From Fasciolopsis buskii (lineage: Eukaryota > Platyhelminthes > Trematoda > Plagiorchiida > Fasciolidae): a stretch of 64,000 nucleotides of DNA. Below, in pieces: positions 14,490 through 27,167 of this stretch (the stretch's first letter is position 1; every line of letters starts with the position of its first letter). The stretch lies in contig LUCM01006575.1 of assembly GCA_008360955.1 (NCBI GenBank), positions 17,032-81,031 of the forward strand. The letters are read 5' to 3'. The position numbers and the translations under genes are program-made. The notes under the pieces are model-generated. The model searched no databases. It saw only the letters and a program-made list of their open reading frames with translations, and was not told the DNA's origin.

Positions 14490-15645
14490 AAAGGTGCAGA
14501 CATAGTCCTTAACAAGTCGGATAACGTAACGGAAATGGAAGCCATTCTGAATGACAGGTCGAAATTTGCATCAGATTGAAAAATCGTTGTCCAGCATCCT
14601 GAGACGGCTGAAACAAAAGGAAATAGCGGATTCGAACAGATTCAACCTATGAGAAGCACTACTTCGAGAATACACGGTTTATCCAAAATGCCTAAAAATG
14701 GAATTCCTTTGAGACTTATTCTCGACACGTGCAATTCACTGTGGTTAATGGCTTGCAAGGTTGCTGGAACCTGTCAGGCAGAAGGGAGCAAGACAGCCTC
14801 AAGGGCATATTTGAATTTATGGAATCCGTGAAAGAGTTACATATTAAAGTACGAAGAATGCTTTCTTTAAACATCGCTCCCCTATTACCAATGCTCCGAA
14901 CGCGAAAACAATCGAAGGCGACTGCATCGAGAACAGTGGGTTAGCGATAAGAGTATGCGCAGGAGATACTTTCTGAGCTGAACGGCGGACGGCAAGAAGA
15001 GTATTCACTGAAAATGGTTTCCCAGTTAGATTAATCGACAAGATGTTGGAGACAGAACAGGAAGTTCCTCGGAGGGCGACGGTGGAGAGAAAGTCAGTAT
15101 GCATATCTCTGCCATTCAAAGATGATACGGTAGCGCAAATAACACAACGAAGACCGACTAGCGCTATCACTGAAACATTTTACTCAGTCAAGCTTCAAAT
15201 ATCGTTCAAATCCCGCCCGTGGTGTCGTTAGGGTTGAAAGACAAAGTTCCTGATTCTGCAACCTCCTTTTGTGTTTATTTATTCACCTGTTCCTGTGGGA
15301 CAGTGTGCATCGGCAGCAAGACAAGGAGCTTGTGTGAACTCATCCATGAACGCCACCTTGCATAGTTGAGCACTGGAACTATTAAGTCACTCTATAGTGC
15401 AGTCGTTTCACATCTAACACAGACTAACCACATCGTGAATGTTACGCAAGCTTTCCGGACCCTGCATAAGGTCAGAGGTCAACAATCCAGGCTGGCAAAG
15501 CCTCGTCTCTTAAGCACTGCGAATGCTGCCGCGATCCGCAATCACAATCCTCCACTGTGCCCTCAAAAGCAATTTGTGATCGCCCTTCCACTCTCCTGGC
15601 CCGCCTTTCATCTCAATGCAAACCCTAGACCACAAAACAATTAAT
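14490..15645 (+). mobile_element. Decayed Penelope-like element with GIY-YIG endonuclease end
   Basis: Translating the plus strand across several frames gives a collinear Penelope-like element (PLE). Near 14500-14570 is the N-terminal part of the RT region (EMEAILNDRSKF). From about 14650 the RT finger signature appears (HGLSKMPKNGIPLRLILD), then SVKELHIK and MLSLNIA at about 14825-14880, and CIENSGLAIRV at about 14920-14960. The RT palm, with its YADD-type motif, is missing. After about 14990 the sequence jumps to the C-terminal connector (RVFTENGFPVRLIDKML, then SVCISLPFKDD) and the GIY-YIG region, where a Cys-rich segment is followed by GTIKSLYSAVVSHL and RGQQSRLAKPRLLSTANA. Stops and frame changes show it is dead. 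It lies in the intron between exons 5 and 6, antisense to the host gene. Confidence 0.8.
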
Positions 15646-16424
15646 ATTACGCGTTCATGTGTGTTTGAGTTATGCAGGCAACACCACAGATCTCTTCCAC
15701 ACCCTTATTTTACTTGACTAATTCAATCCGTCCTAAATATTCTTCCTAATGTACTGTGATGTAATGGCATGAGTAGGAATCACTGAAAACGAGCTTGTCC
15801 GTCAACTTGTGTTTTCTCAATGTAATCAGTGGTAATTTTCAAGGAATTCTCTGGATTTATCCGAACCTTTGACAAATTAATTAGTTTTTACTCGTTGCGC
15901 TCAAAAGAGCATTTTTACCACAGTGCACACCATACGCATCGAAATGGCGTAAAGATGGAAAGAACCACTTCACTTGGAAATAATTTCCTTGAGTGGAAGA
16001 CTGTGAGTTGCCAGCAAATTATTACATGGAATAAAATAAGCTGAAGTTTAGCCACAAACAACGAGTAAATGGCCACAATGGTAAACAAGTTTGTCCTGAT
16101 AAACAACAGACTATCCAATCTAAACAACACGCGATTGCGTGAACTGAAATCCCCAGTTCCAGTCACTCCATCACCATGGCAAACTGCCCAATCAGGGCTG
16201 CCATATTTGAAATCTATTCTGCAGTCCACTGTCCAATCTAGTGATCTCTGCCTGGCCACGTCCATCGACCGGAATTGTTGCAATCGGCCTAATTGATCAT
16301 ATTGTTGTTTGTTCGCTGATTTATAAGGTAAATCAATCGTTTTTGGTATATTGCGTGTGAAAGTGAATTTAGGATGGAGTAGGCATTGGCGATCGTTTTA
16401 ATGTGACCTTAATCACTTTTGCGT

Positions 16425-16483
16425 TATATATGTATATATATATATCTATGTTGTTCACGCACCCAGATACTACTCACTACTTC

Positions 16484-16515
<32 letters not shown>

Positions 16516-16516
16516 C
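16425..16516. repeat. Two (AT)n tracts
   Basis: AT alternation at about 16425-16446 and 16484-16516, separated by a 37-nt non-repeat segment. It lies in the intron between exons 5 and 6. Confidence 0.9.
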
Positions 16517-17085
16517 AATAGAAGACACTGTCTGCGCATACGGTTTCAGAAGTTTCCAATCAGAACTTGCCCAATTCAGTAATGTACAATTTTTAAACAT
16601 AAAAAAGGGTTTTAATCAACTCCACGTTGATAAGAAAAGCGTCAGGACGTCAGCTCACAATAAATTATTACTCATCGAATAAAATAGCGACCGCAAAGCG
16701 AGCGAATATCACGTTACCTCCCCGTTATACTTGTAGCATACAAAAATGACTTCCAGTATAATTCAGATTTGTGTACTGAAGTTCAGATTAGGATAAAAGT
16801 TTTCCATCAAACCCCGTTCGCATTATTTCTCATTATTTGCCTGTTCGCCCTTATTTAAACATCATTTACTTGCGAATTTAGAATGAATTCCTATCGACTT
16901 GCTAAAAATGGAGTTATTTGCCCACATACATTATCATCGCAGTGACAAAATTTAATCGCGTAGAAAAATTTTGTGACGAGACCATTCACATGGAAAATTT
17001 CAAATGACAAAAGTATTGTCGATGGGCGCAATAGCAAGTCGACGACTAGGTCGTCATGGGCAAGCTATTTAAAGGTAGCACTTAG

Positions 17086-17107
17086 CATATATATATATAT
17101 ATATATC
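17086..17107. repeat. (AT)n tract
   Basis: Eleven AT units. Similar short tracts lie at 28160-28179 and 37580-37597. Confidence 0.9.
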
Positions 17108-17413
17108 AACCCATTCATACAGATCTGAAAGTATATGCATGTCCGTTGTGAGAAATACTAACACCCAACTGCTTTAAAATAACGGAAAAGTATCCGCACA
17201 ACGCCATGTGTGAAAATGTGAGTTAAAGGGGGATGTGAGCCACTATCAAAGTGTCGTATTCATTCATTTCAGGGGAATTCGGGAAGTCTCTACTCATTGT
17301 AAGAATGTACCTAATTTAATTGTGCAAAATGTTTTTTTATTTTTTGTTGTTCTTGCGTGCCCAAGAAACAGAGTACAATACTGACTGATTTGCTGCAAAA
17401 GTAGTCAGCTAAC

Positions 17414-17734
17414 CTGGGTCGATCGAACACTGATGTTTGCTTGCGGTCGCCGATTTAACAGCCTACCACTGGGTGGCAAAGTCCTATCTTCCATCGGGTG
17501 GACTGAGCGAATCGTACCTGGAAGCTGATCACCTTGTAACAATGTTTGGGAGCGCGCACTGGACGAGGATCGCGAGCACGAATCGATCGAGCTGGTGCTC
17601 CCCTGTTGCTCACCTTGATAATGATTGGAATAGGCTGTTACCGGAGTCGCCAAGGGTTTTGCGTTCCCTGTGGGCAAGGTTGCTCTCTGATCCGTATTTG
17701 GTTGGCCGCTCAGATAGATGGCATGTTGAAATCC
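17414..17734 (-). CDS. Exon 5 seen of the large unidentified minus-strand gene
   Basis: The donor is CAG|GTTAGC. The acceptor chosen is TTCATGTCGCAG|GGA because it keeps phase 0 with the exon at 19789. An upstream AG (TTATCTCAG, exon start 17759) would break the frame. The exon is 321 nt, exactly 107 codons, symmetric in phase 0/0, so it could be skipped without a frameshift. The peptide starts GFQHAIYLSGQPNTD and is Gln/Ser/Pro-rich with a Ser/Arg cluster (SSIDSCSRSSSSARS) that resembles kinase or 14-3-3 sites. No folded domain is visible. Confidence 0.6.
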
Positions 17735-19788
17735 CTGCGACATGAACGACAAATGGGGTCTGAGATAAGAACTTAAGAGTCGTTTTTGGAAAAGAAACAC
17801 TGGTTTAGATTTGTTAAAATGTTAAAATTTTAAAAATTCAAAAGGCGAAAGTTTTGTAGCCAATATCCTAAAGAGTAGACCATCGGTTGTTATTTCAGTT
17901 TGTTTAGATTAATTCCTGTCGCGCGTACTATTTTGTATTTTAAACCAACGCAAATCCGAATTCGATCGGCAGTACGGCATCTCGGGGGTGTGGCAGCACT
18001 AAACTAGCTAATTTTCCCTAACCAAAATAGTTCAAGCGAGAAGCAAAAAGTTACTACTATGGAAAGTTAGTGAGTTTCAATTAATAGCATTATCTGAACA
18101 GTGTGGGAAAACTTCTCTATGCTGATTTGGTCAGTTCTACTCAGCCTTTGAGCCTTTCAGTCTAAAATCTTAACTATCGACAAAAAAATCGAACTTAGCA
18201 GTCTGGTTTATGTATTATCAGCAGGCTTGTTTACGAACAAATTTTACTGGGGAAATTTATTTTTTTCGTGGGCTTGGTACAACAATGAAATTTTAGAGAT
18301 ACCCGATTCCGTTTTCGAAACTGAACAAGTCAGTCTCATATGGTCGAGTTCAAAAACACACAGGAGACATTTTGAAATATTAGCAAAGCCCAAGGACATA
18401 ATGGTGCTGTGAACGGTTTCTGGATGATTCAATAAAGAAATAGGTGAAATCGAAAGGTATCTTTCCCCTAACCTTGCATCCATTTACATGGATCAGGATG
18501 ACGCTTGCCACACCATTTCTGCCATCTTTTCATGCTGTCAGGATACCTAAAGCTGTACAATTTGGTACTAACGTGCAAATCCTCGGGGCAAAGCATCGGA
18601 TATTATCGTGTGCATTAGAGACCTTGGAAACCGAATTGCATCTACGTAAGAAACAGTACCAGTGCCATTGTTTTATGAGTTCAATTTTGAGAAGAAATTT
18701 TGCAATCCACAGCAAATAAACTGGTAGAAACATGCGAACACAACGAACTCTGGTATCCTAAGATTAAAAAAGTTGAATGGGAAAAGCTCGAGGTAATTCC
18801 TCTGATTCTAACCAACTTTCGTCAAATCACACTTTCGTTAGTTTGCATTGACCGTGGACCTATTCTATTCCATTCTATTCTAAAGTTTTGCACATCTTCA
18901 TCGAAAACCTACGAGAATCAATCAAGCTCCACATTATTACCCTATTATCATTACTGTTAATATTAGATGCGTTATTTGATCTTTTTGCTTTCTAGCACCG
19001 GAAACTAAATCATTTACATACAACAACATGTGTAATAAATACCGCTACAGCTGCCGGGTTTGACCAAACCTATCATGTGATTAAGAAAACATGCAGGAAT
19101 TTCTTTGCAAAAGATGACCAAATATTCTCTTTCCAAACTGCTTTCACTTGGAACCATGAAAGCAAATAGACGTCGTATCTACTGGTATAACCATGTTCGA
19201 TGTGTTCCGATCACTGTGCATCCACAACCGAGCATCGATTTTCAGCTGTGTCGTTTTGTTTGAATACGTAAGATGGTCGGGAAGTGAAATTATGGCATAG
19301 TGGAAACACGACTGAAAATGTTTGATTTTCTTGTCTCATGCGATCAACGGATACTTCAAACCCTGACCTCATCAATTCGTTTGATGCCCTAACCATTTAT
19401 CCACCAGTACTAAATGTAGAGAATCCCAACAACATGGGTGGCAATGCAGTCCAGTAACGAAATCGCTGATCGTACCGAGGCGGAGAATTTGAGTTAGCAC
19501 ACGGAATGATTAAGCTTAGGTGGAATAACGAAAACAATGTAATTGGGCTAACAGCGGTAGTGAAAATTACAGACTTCGATAGCTTATATGACGAGACACC
19601 TCATAATCCCGTAATCATTGTTGAGTGGAAAGAAATCTAATCGGTTCGTCACTGAAGTAGAGTCGCTATACTGAACAGTGAAAATGAATGGTAAAGTTCG
19701 ACGTAACACTCGATTCTACTGTCATCGCCCTTTGTGTATAACAACCATAAAAATAGGATTTCTGGAGCAAGTTTTCTGGTTTGCGTAC
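17735..19788 (-). other. Intron between exons 4 and 5 (2.1 kb)
   Basis: It is bounded by GTACGC and TCGCAG. No repeat or open frame in it could be assigned. Confidence 0.55.
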
Positions 19789-20693
19789 CTGCTTTTGCTG
19801 CAACGGTTTTATTTTCTCCGGAAAGCTCGTATCCACGCCTTCGTAATCGGGCAAGTTTGGCATAGCTTGAGACGGTTGAATAGACAGTGATGGGTCGGTG
19901 GATGTGAGTGACGTCTCATAATTCAATTCAGTCAATCTCGTTAGAGTTGCTAATTTCTCTTTCTCACTCGCATCTGGCGGGCATGTTAATCGGATTGCGT
20001 TGAACGCAGAGGGTATTGAAATATCGGACGGCAAAGCAGCACTTGGTGTTTGATGCAACGGTTCGGACGCAGCACGGGTAATTTCATTCAGTTTTGCAGT
20101 GTCCACAATTTTCCTGCCCGTCTTTCGCTCTCTGTGGTCGTAAATATTCGTTGCCGGTGGGCCGGGCATATTTCGTATTGAAGGAATCTTCATCTCATTT
20201 CCAGGTTTGCGATCCGTGCTCATTGTCGGTGAGCCAGATACTGAACTTCGGCTGGTGTCTGGTACATCCATATTGGAAGCAGCCAATGGCGGGGTATTGA
20301 TTGTCACTGAGCTGGGAATTATCTTCGGAGAGGCGTTCGACACTTGTTCAACTAACCGACGTGGTCGACCAAAATATAGATCCGTATAACCTGGTTTTCT
20401 CGTACGGGTAAGATGTGCTGAAGCACTTGATTTCTGTTGTGATGGCTTGATTGGAGGTTTCCCTTGAGGACAGTTTTCTTTTGAACAATCGTCGGAACAA
20501 ACAGACGATTCCCTTATGGACGAACTGATTTCACACATCGGATACAATTCCCCTGCACGGAATGATTCCATTGTATTTGGTATGGAAGTGTTATTTACGG
20601 GGTTAGTTAAAGCCAACGATGGTAAAATTGTATTGCGAATTGGAGCATCAAAGCCTGTGGATAGATAAACCACACCGTTTTGGCCTGTACTAT
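19789..20693 (-). CDS. Exon 4 seen of the large unidentified minus-strand gene
   Basis: The acceptor is CTCGTTTCCTTTGTAG and the donor is CAG|GTACGC. The 905-nt exon enters with AT, which completes a GAT (Asp) codon with the G ending the previous exon, and ends in phase 0. The peptide reads DSTGQNGVVYLSTGFDAPI at its start. A Cys-containing acidic patch follows (SSVCSDDCSKENCPQG), then a proline-rich KPPIKPSQQK, a basic RKPGYTDLYFGRPRRLVEQV, and repeated Ser/Pro blocks. The last 60 residues are more ordered-looking (EKEKLATLTRLTELNYETS), with heptad-like leucines. It contains most of the longest open frame in the window (335 codons). No known domain is recognised. The short introns on either side (2.6 and 2.1 kb) place it in the compact part of the gene. 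Confidence 0.7.
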
Positions 20694-23323
20694 CTACAAA
20701 GGAAACGAGATTAGGTTCATCTGATCAGTTTCGAATTATCAAAATAACACGCAGAACACTAATAGCAAGCTCGAAGGGCTATCATTCTACTGTGACCCTA
20801 GAATGTTGAGAATGATCACCACCATTTTTCAGTCAAACAGTTCTAATTGTGCTTATGCAAAAGAAGTTTACTTGATGAATAAAAGAAAGTATTTATTGGA
20901 TGTATGATCTGATAATTGGACAGATATGTGAATCACTACCGCTGTCATGTTGGGTGCCTTCCGCAGATATGCGAATGCGCGGGGACCAGTTGTCAGCTAA
21001 TCCGAATTCCCTTCCTTCCCCCTTGTCCAACGAGGGCAATAAATTAACGAATATAAGAGGACTTGGTATGTTACAAAAGGATGAGTAAATGGACTATATT
21101 TTGACAAATGCCTGTGCGACGATGAATGTAGAGATCTAAGTGAATTTCATGTCAGTCTTTTGTTTACGTATTTCTGATAAGCAAATGGGATGTCAATTCA
21201 CAGCTCTGCAGCAGTTCGGAGCCCAACATCGTGTTGTTAGGAGGTTATATTTTTTAGACTTCGGCTTAATACAGTCGAGAACATGAGATAGATATTTATA
21301 CGCAAAATGGAAAATTTACTCACAACTTACACACCCAAATGACAATCTCACGAGTCGGAATGAGCCTAGTAATCTGACTGAGATGATGCTGAACCGTTAA
21401 CCTTCCATGAACATACAAGCTGAATGCAAAGTACTTAAGCGAACATGCAACACAGCGCAGCTACCAATCCACTGGAACAGTAAATGAGCTGAGTAGGGCA
21501 GATTAGGAATCAAATACTGAAGACCGCGGTCAAAGGATATTTTGTTACGGCACACCAAGCTTAGTAGACTTCACGGGTTGGGCCACCTGTTGTGTATGGT
21601 GAGCCCTCGTTTGCCGGAGTTGGACCTGTTTGCCGTTTCTCTATCGGAGTGGAAAAACCCACGTGGAGATTAACAAATGACGTGGCAACGTGGAATAAGA
21701 ACACGTATCGCAACCTTGTGTAAAGTGGATGTCTTACGTCCCCGTGGCTAGGATCTGGAAGATTCGCTAAACAGGTTGCTTAAAAGTAAATGAAATTCGC
21801 GGACAAAATGAGCACGCTCACTTATTGCTTTACTCGAACTAACACTTGAATAAGTTGTCGCTTTTCTCTCTTATTCTGCAACACGGCATAACATGTATTT
21901 ATTATATTACTCGTGCGCGACTGTCAACAAGAAGATTCGGCATTTTTATCGGTAATAGCAGCATCGTTGTCTCCCCATCTCACCTGGTTGCCAGAAAAAT
22001 AAAATTACAGTTTAATGAAGTCGATCCGGATGAGATAGACTTTAGCCTCCATCTTTATGTTGATTGGACTGGTTTCCTTAATGCAAATGTTGTCATCCGT
22101 CACTAATAAATGATTGCATAGGTAATTTATTGTGGAATTTGCGTAGTATTACTGGAGCACCTTTAAACTATCCGCCCAGACATAATTTCGATCGTACCAA
22201 TGGTTGATATTCATTGAATATGTTTACCTAGTTAGACCTTTCGCTTATAATTTAGGAGGAATTATCATGTTTTCCTTCTCACGTTTCCAGAACTGTCACA
22301 TCTCGAAAATGTTCGATTTCTACTTGCCAACGACTTAGCACTGGTGACCAAGGTATCCGGCATTCAACTACACCTTGTTAAACACACCAAATCCACAAGT
22401 ATCTAGAAAACAAGGATGATTTATTGTTTTTTCTTGATACCCTTATACACTTTCAGAAAATTAGTTTGGAAGATCTAATTCCGAAGGGAAATCTCCCCCT
22501 ATCCGGTTTCCCGTAGGACTGTGGAGTAAAGCAAAAGAGCAACAACCCTGCTTGTCCCCGGAAACGCTTTCCATTGATGATATTTGACACCAACTTGCCT
22601 TCGGCCATAATAAACCTTGTATGGCTTACTGAGCTATTGTATACTTTGTGGTGCCGATTTTATCCAGCCATCGACAAAAAGCATGATATTCTGGTTTCTT
22701 GAACCATAGTGTGTACATACGCGTGCACCAGGTTGAGGAACCAACGATATTTTGATGCTGCAAGTACTTCTCGCAACACATGCAACCGCATCAATTGGGG
22801 GTTCAAGAAATATGTGCCCAGTTGAATACGGCTGATAAGGCCGACGATCATGCGAGGGCCAACACTGGTTTAGTTTCGTTATCTCGAGAGTGTTCACGTC
22901 CAATAAGTAAGCTGTTAGCTACAAATTGTATATTCGCAAAAGCCAACGAAATCATTCACATTTTGTTCGGACCTTTGGAAACTATGAAAGTGGTCAGTAA
23001 ACTCGTTTTAGCTGGACATAGCACAATTCATGAAATTCATAGTTTTGTTTTACTTGTGGACTACCGTGTGGCAGATAGAGACAACATCACGTTCTCATTG
23101 TTTTAAACGTGAGATAATATTAAAGGTTTCTTTGCGTACCCTTTTTCAATGCATAAAACCCAATAAGAATGCAGCACAGAATCAGTTGCATACGCCGAAA
23201 CAATTTGCATGAGTTTGCCGACTGCTGTCTTGTTCAGATACCGCAGGAAAGCAAAACAATCAAGTCATACATCGGTCGTGCGCACCGCCGTATTCATGAA
23301 CGCTATTTGGGCACTGAACTCAC
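20694..23323 (-). other. Intron between exons 3 and 4 (2.6 kb)
   Basis: It is bounded by GTGAGT and TTTGTAG. Short open frames on both strands at 22630-23110 read somewhat like protein but match nothing I know. The rest is featureless. Confidence 0.55.
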
Positions 23324-24206
23324 CTGCTGCCGAGTACCCGGCAGGTACAACTTGTTGATCTGTTTTCCCACAAGTAGGAGATGCCGGAACTGACTGAGCA
23401 CGCGGTTTGTTCACTCCAATCGGGAGGAGGTCGCAGACGTTGGAACTGCCTGTCGAATAGGCCCTTCGCCTTAGTGTATCACTCGCTATCTGATCGGCAA
23501 ACCGGACAGTTTTACGCGCTGTTCTCGGTGTACCGGAACGTTCGGTTTCTGAACCGTCAAGCGTATCCGGACTGGGATCTCTCGGTAGTGATAACCCGTT
23601 GCGTGCTGAGTTCAACCTCAGATGCATTGGAGCTAATTCAATACTGTCTCGAGTGCGCAACGCAGTCAGTTCCGAAAAATTCTCATAAAACCCAGGCAGT
23701 CGTTCTGGACTGTTGCGTACTGCAGATGGATGTGATTTTAGAATGCCTCGTAGAGGTGAACCAACACGCTGTATTGGACCTTGTGTTACCTGTTTCACGT
23801 CATCTTTAACAACGGCTTCCGCGGAATGTGGACGCGAGAAACCTAGTCGTGGTGGTGATCTTTGAACATGCGGATTAAAAATACCAATTCTATTGCCATT
23901 AGAAACCATCGCTTGGTTAACTTGAACGTTTCCTGTTGCAGAAATTCCATGCTGATTGTATTTTTCCTTTGAAGATGGGAGAAATGGGGCACAGTTATTT
24001 GTTGGTCTGAACGGTTGAAAACAAGTTGGACTGATTGTCGAAATGTAGCTGTCGCTAACAACAGAAGGCAAGTACGAAACCCGAGGACTGAACAGTCCGT
24101 TCATTGGACAGGCTGATTGATTTTTGTTTGGTACTTGTGCATGCGGTGTCACACTCTTCAGATGGTGAGGAAATAGTGGTTCCTTTGGAGAACAAACCGG
24201 CGTTAT
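23324..24206 (-). CDS. Exon 3 seen of the large gene, with a PP1-docking-like KTVRF motif
   Basis: The acceptor is TTCATTTTTGCAG and the donor is a consensus CAG|GTGAGT. The exon is 883 nt, starts in phase 0 and ends in phase 1. The peptide opens ITPVCSPKEPLFPHHLKS and is rich in Pro, Ser and Arg. Many SP/TP sites (RSPPRLGFS, GSPLRGILKS, PRDPSPDT, RSGTPRTA, SVPASPT) are candidates for proline-directed kinases. At exon residues 232-236 (23499-23513) it reads KTVRF followed by Ala-Asp. This fits the [K/R]x[V/I]x[F/W] motif by which regulatory subunits dock on protein phosphatase 1, and basic and SP residues lie just upstream. No folded domain is seen. The motif is visible directly; PP1 binding is an inference from a short motif that also arises by chance. 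Confidence 0.7.
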
Positions 24207-27167
24207 CTGCAAAAATGAAGATTAAAATAATAAACTGTACTGAACGGTAAATTGTGACTACGTAGTCACTCGTAGTTACCATGGTTACGTATGAATATCG
24301 CCAGACTAAATGCACATCCGTATGTGTACACGGTGTTACCTAAACACTTATTTGTTTGCGTGTGATTCAGAATGAAGTGGTCTGAATGACAAGTATTTTA
24401 ATTTCGTAATTTATTTTTGCGACTTATTCACGTTGACAACATCCGATCGATTAGAGCAAGTATAAATGGGTCTCGAAATTTTGTGTCATTCGAAGTCCAC
24501 ACTCGGCTAACTGATTGGATATATTTTCCTAACAGATTCTTGACAATATTTCCAAAGTTTACTTTCACTGCACTCTTCACTCAATCCAATGGAAAGTGAT
24601 ATTTGCAACATAAGTGAAATCAGAAAATTAAATAACACTACTTCATTTGTTCTGGTCCGTCAGCAAGTAGGTACAACCAAGTAGGCATAACAAAGTGGCA
24701 CAATAATGAACTAGTGAATAATTCATTCACATATGCACACCATAAATAATCTGCGTGGAGGTCGTAAAACACGGGCGAATAAAATCCGGCTTTACAACTT
24801 GATTAGCAGGGATTTGTAGAGCAATTCAAGAGAAAAATTCATCCTTTTTAAGGACCGTTGAATTAATTGATAAGGTTTTGAAAACGGAGCCACTTGATGA
24901 TAAAGTCCTCCATTTGTTCATTCACAAATGTTCCTAGAACCATTAGATACTGGTATAGATCTCCAGATTAAGGTCCAAATTGTCAAGGGATGTGCCACAT
25001 TGCATACCCGATGCCTCGCCCTTATTGATATTCTAGCGATTTTCACTCATACCTAACCGCGGAATGAGATTAATTCCTGGCTGTTCAGACAGAAAACGAT
25101 TCAAGCCAGGCATAACCCGCTTTTCTGGCATAAACAGCCGAACCATTTCAGTTTATTCTATTATAGCCCTCTGTGTCCATTGGAGCTAGTGGACAAATTA
25201 CATGTTGGTATTTTAAAAGTAATACCACCATATTCGCTCGCCGAGAACCGTTCTCTTCGAGAGAAACCGAAATCCGGTAAATAGGCTTGTTTTCAGTGAT
25301 TCATAACCCCCCCCCCGATACACATCCTCCTAAAGCGTGGTGGCCGAGATGTATCCGGGGCAGAGCAACACATTACGCGGCAGTACCACCAGATTCCCGT
25401 TTGCCCTCTTATAAAGGGTTGCGTATACAAGTCAGCATATCAGCCAGAAGCGATTGCATTCATTACCTCATCACATTACAGGGAGCAGAATTTACGGTAA
25501 AATGATCGCATTTTTGTATGACTGTTAGCTGAAACAGCCAGATAAGACGGTAATAATTAGATAGGATTTGAGGTAGATACAAAATAGACAAGTTTCTTTG
25601 GATATTTATGCATGGGCTAATAAGGGTAGGTGGGAGCTGTCTAGGCGTATGGACGGCGTTTTGATTAGCCATCATGCAGAGGAGGAGTAGGTTCAAGAAG
25701 AATCCCTTGGGTGGGATTTCTACTCTCAGATGGATACATATCACAAAATTTTGTGAATAGCTGTTTCAGGGTCAACAAACTCCATGGTCAAGCGTAAGCA
25801 CTATGAAGTCATATAAGTGAGCACGAACATGAAGGGACAATGGGAGGAATGTGGTATGTCTCCATCTCGAGAACATTCCCCCACAATAAAACATGATTCA
25901 TTTAGGAACGCTATGATGCGACAATTGTGACGAGTCATTAAATAAAGCCATATTCCTTCGTTTTGACTGATGGTGTCTTACGTCAAGAACCAATTTCTCT
26001 GTTACTGATTCCGCCATAATACAATGGCTTGTTGAAGCTACTGGTCTGAAATACCAAAAGGCCTACTAAATAGTTCGCCGTTCACCGACTCCCAGTGGTA
26101 CTCGAAGGCTTGTTTCTCACTACGGTCTCGGGAATATATCTTTTAGCCACTTGCTCCGAGTGGGATTTCCTAAATTGATTTTATCCATCGGTTTGGATGT
26201 CTCAGAAGCACAGCACCATACAGGAACCGTGGATGCAAATGGAAGAGCGATAAAGTCGTGGACAAGCTTGGATAATACAACACACGCGCTGAACACTATA
26301 GAGTCCGGTTTGATCTCTTCCATCTGTCTTGTATAGTTTGCCCCTACTTCCATAGGTTCAACGTCACCTCTAAACCTGCTTGCATCCCGTTTAATGTTAC
26401 CAGTAGGGTTGAAAACGAAGTTTTGTATTCCGCATTTATCGTTTTGTGCTTATATATTCACTTGTTTTGAGTAAACAATATGCGTTTGTTTACATCCTTA
26501 CGCTAACGCTGGCATAGATAATTGAGCATCAAAACAACAAAGTGGCAATTATTCATCCTCTAATGGAACTTCGAATTTTGTACTCTGTATATGATCCATT
26601 TTAGACAGTTTAATGGTGAAATATTGTATTTCAAATACGTCAGTGCAGCGGAAACTCATGTTTACTACTGTTACCAGTACGTTGAAAAACCATTGCTGGT
26701 TGACTTTTGGTTACCTTGGGTCACAGAAGACGTCATCAGTCAAACAAAAAGCTACCCGGATGTGCATCAAAGTTAAGAGTATATGTGGTCCATTGCTGTT
26801 CTGACTACTGCTGCCATCCTCGCCTATCGACCTATTTTGATTACCAATTTAATGGATTACTAAGCTGAGATACAATGGTTTAATTATAAGTAGTTGGGCA
26901 TGAGCTTGTACACCAATTTGTACTTTCGAAAAAATCGTTTCATTAAGTTACTGAAATTAACCGTAGAAATATGGAGCAGTTGCGTAAAAATAATGACGTG
27001 GCTCTTTTCCAAATAAAGAATTATTAAAATTAACTCCGTTTTGTAGATATCTGCAAACGTTTACGATGGTGAAAACTAATTGAATTTCGTGCTTTGCGAT
27101 TTTCTAACCCAGGGCTACGAGTGTGAAAACTCTTGGCCGTGAGATAATTTAGCGCCAAAGAACTCAC
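24207..27167 (-). other. Intron between exons 2 and 3 (3.0 kb)
   Basis: It is bounded by GTGAGT and TTTGCAG. It contains the short Penelope relic at 26380-26545 and a C run near 25307-25317. Nothing else was identified. Confidence 0.55.
26380..26545 (+). mobile_element. Short relic of a Penelope-like element
   Basis: The stretch starting GGGTTGAAAACGAAG at about 26406 aligns by eye with about 85 bases of the PLE at 15229-15312: the run before the GIY-YIG Cys segment, including TTTGTGCTTATATATTCAC against TTTGTGTTTATTTATTCAC. Only this connector/endonuclease junction is recognisable. It is in the same orientation as the larger relic and sits in the intron between exons 2 and 3. Confidence 0.45.

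Larger units (their letters stand above)
13865..17413 (-). other. Intron between exons 5 and 6 (3.5 kb)
   Basis: It holds the Penelope-like relic at 14490-15645 and the (AT)n tracts at 16.4-17.1 kb. Nothing else is recognised. Confidence 0.55.
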
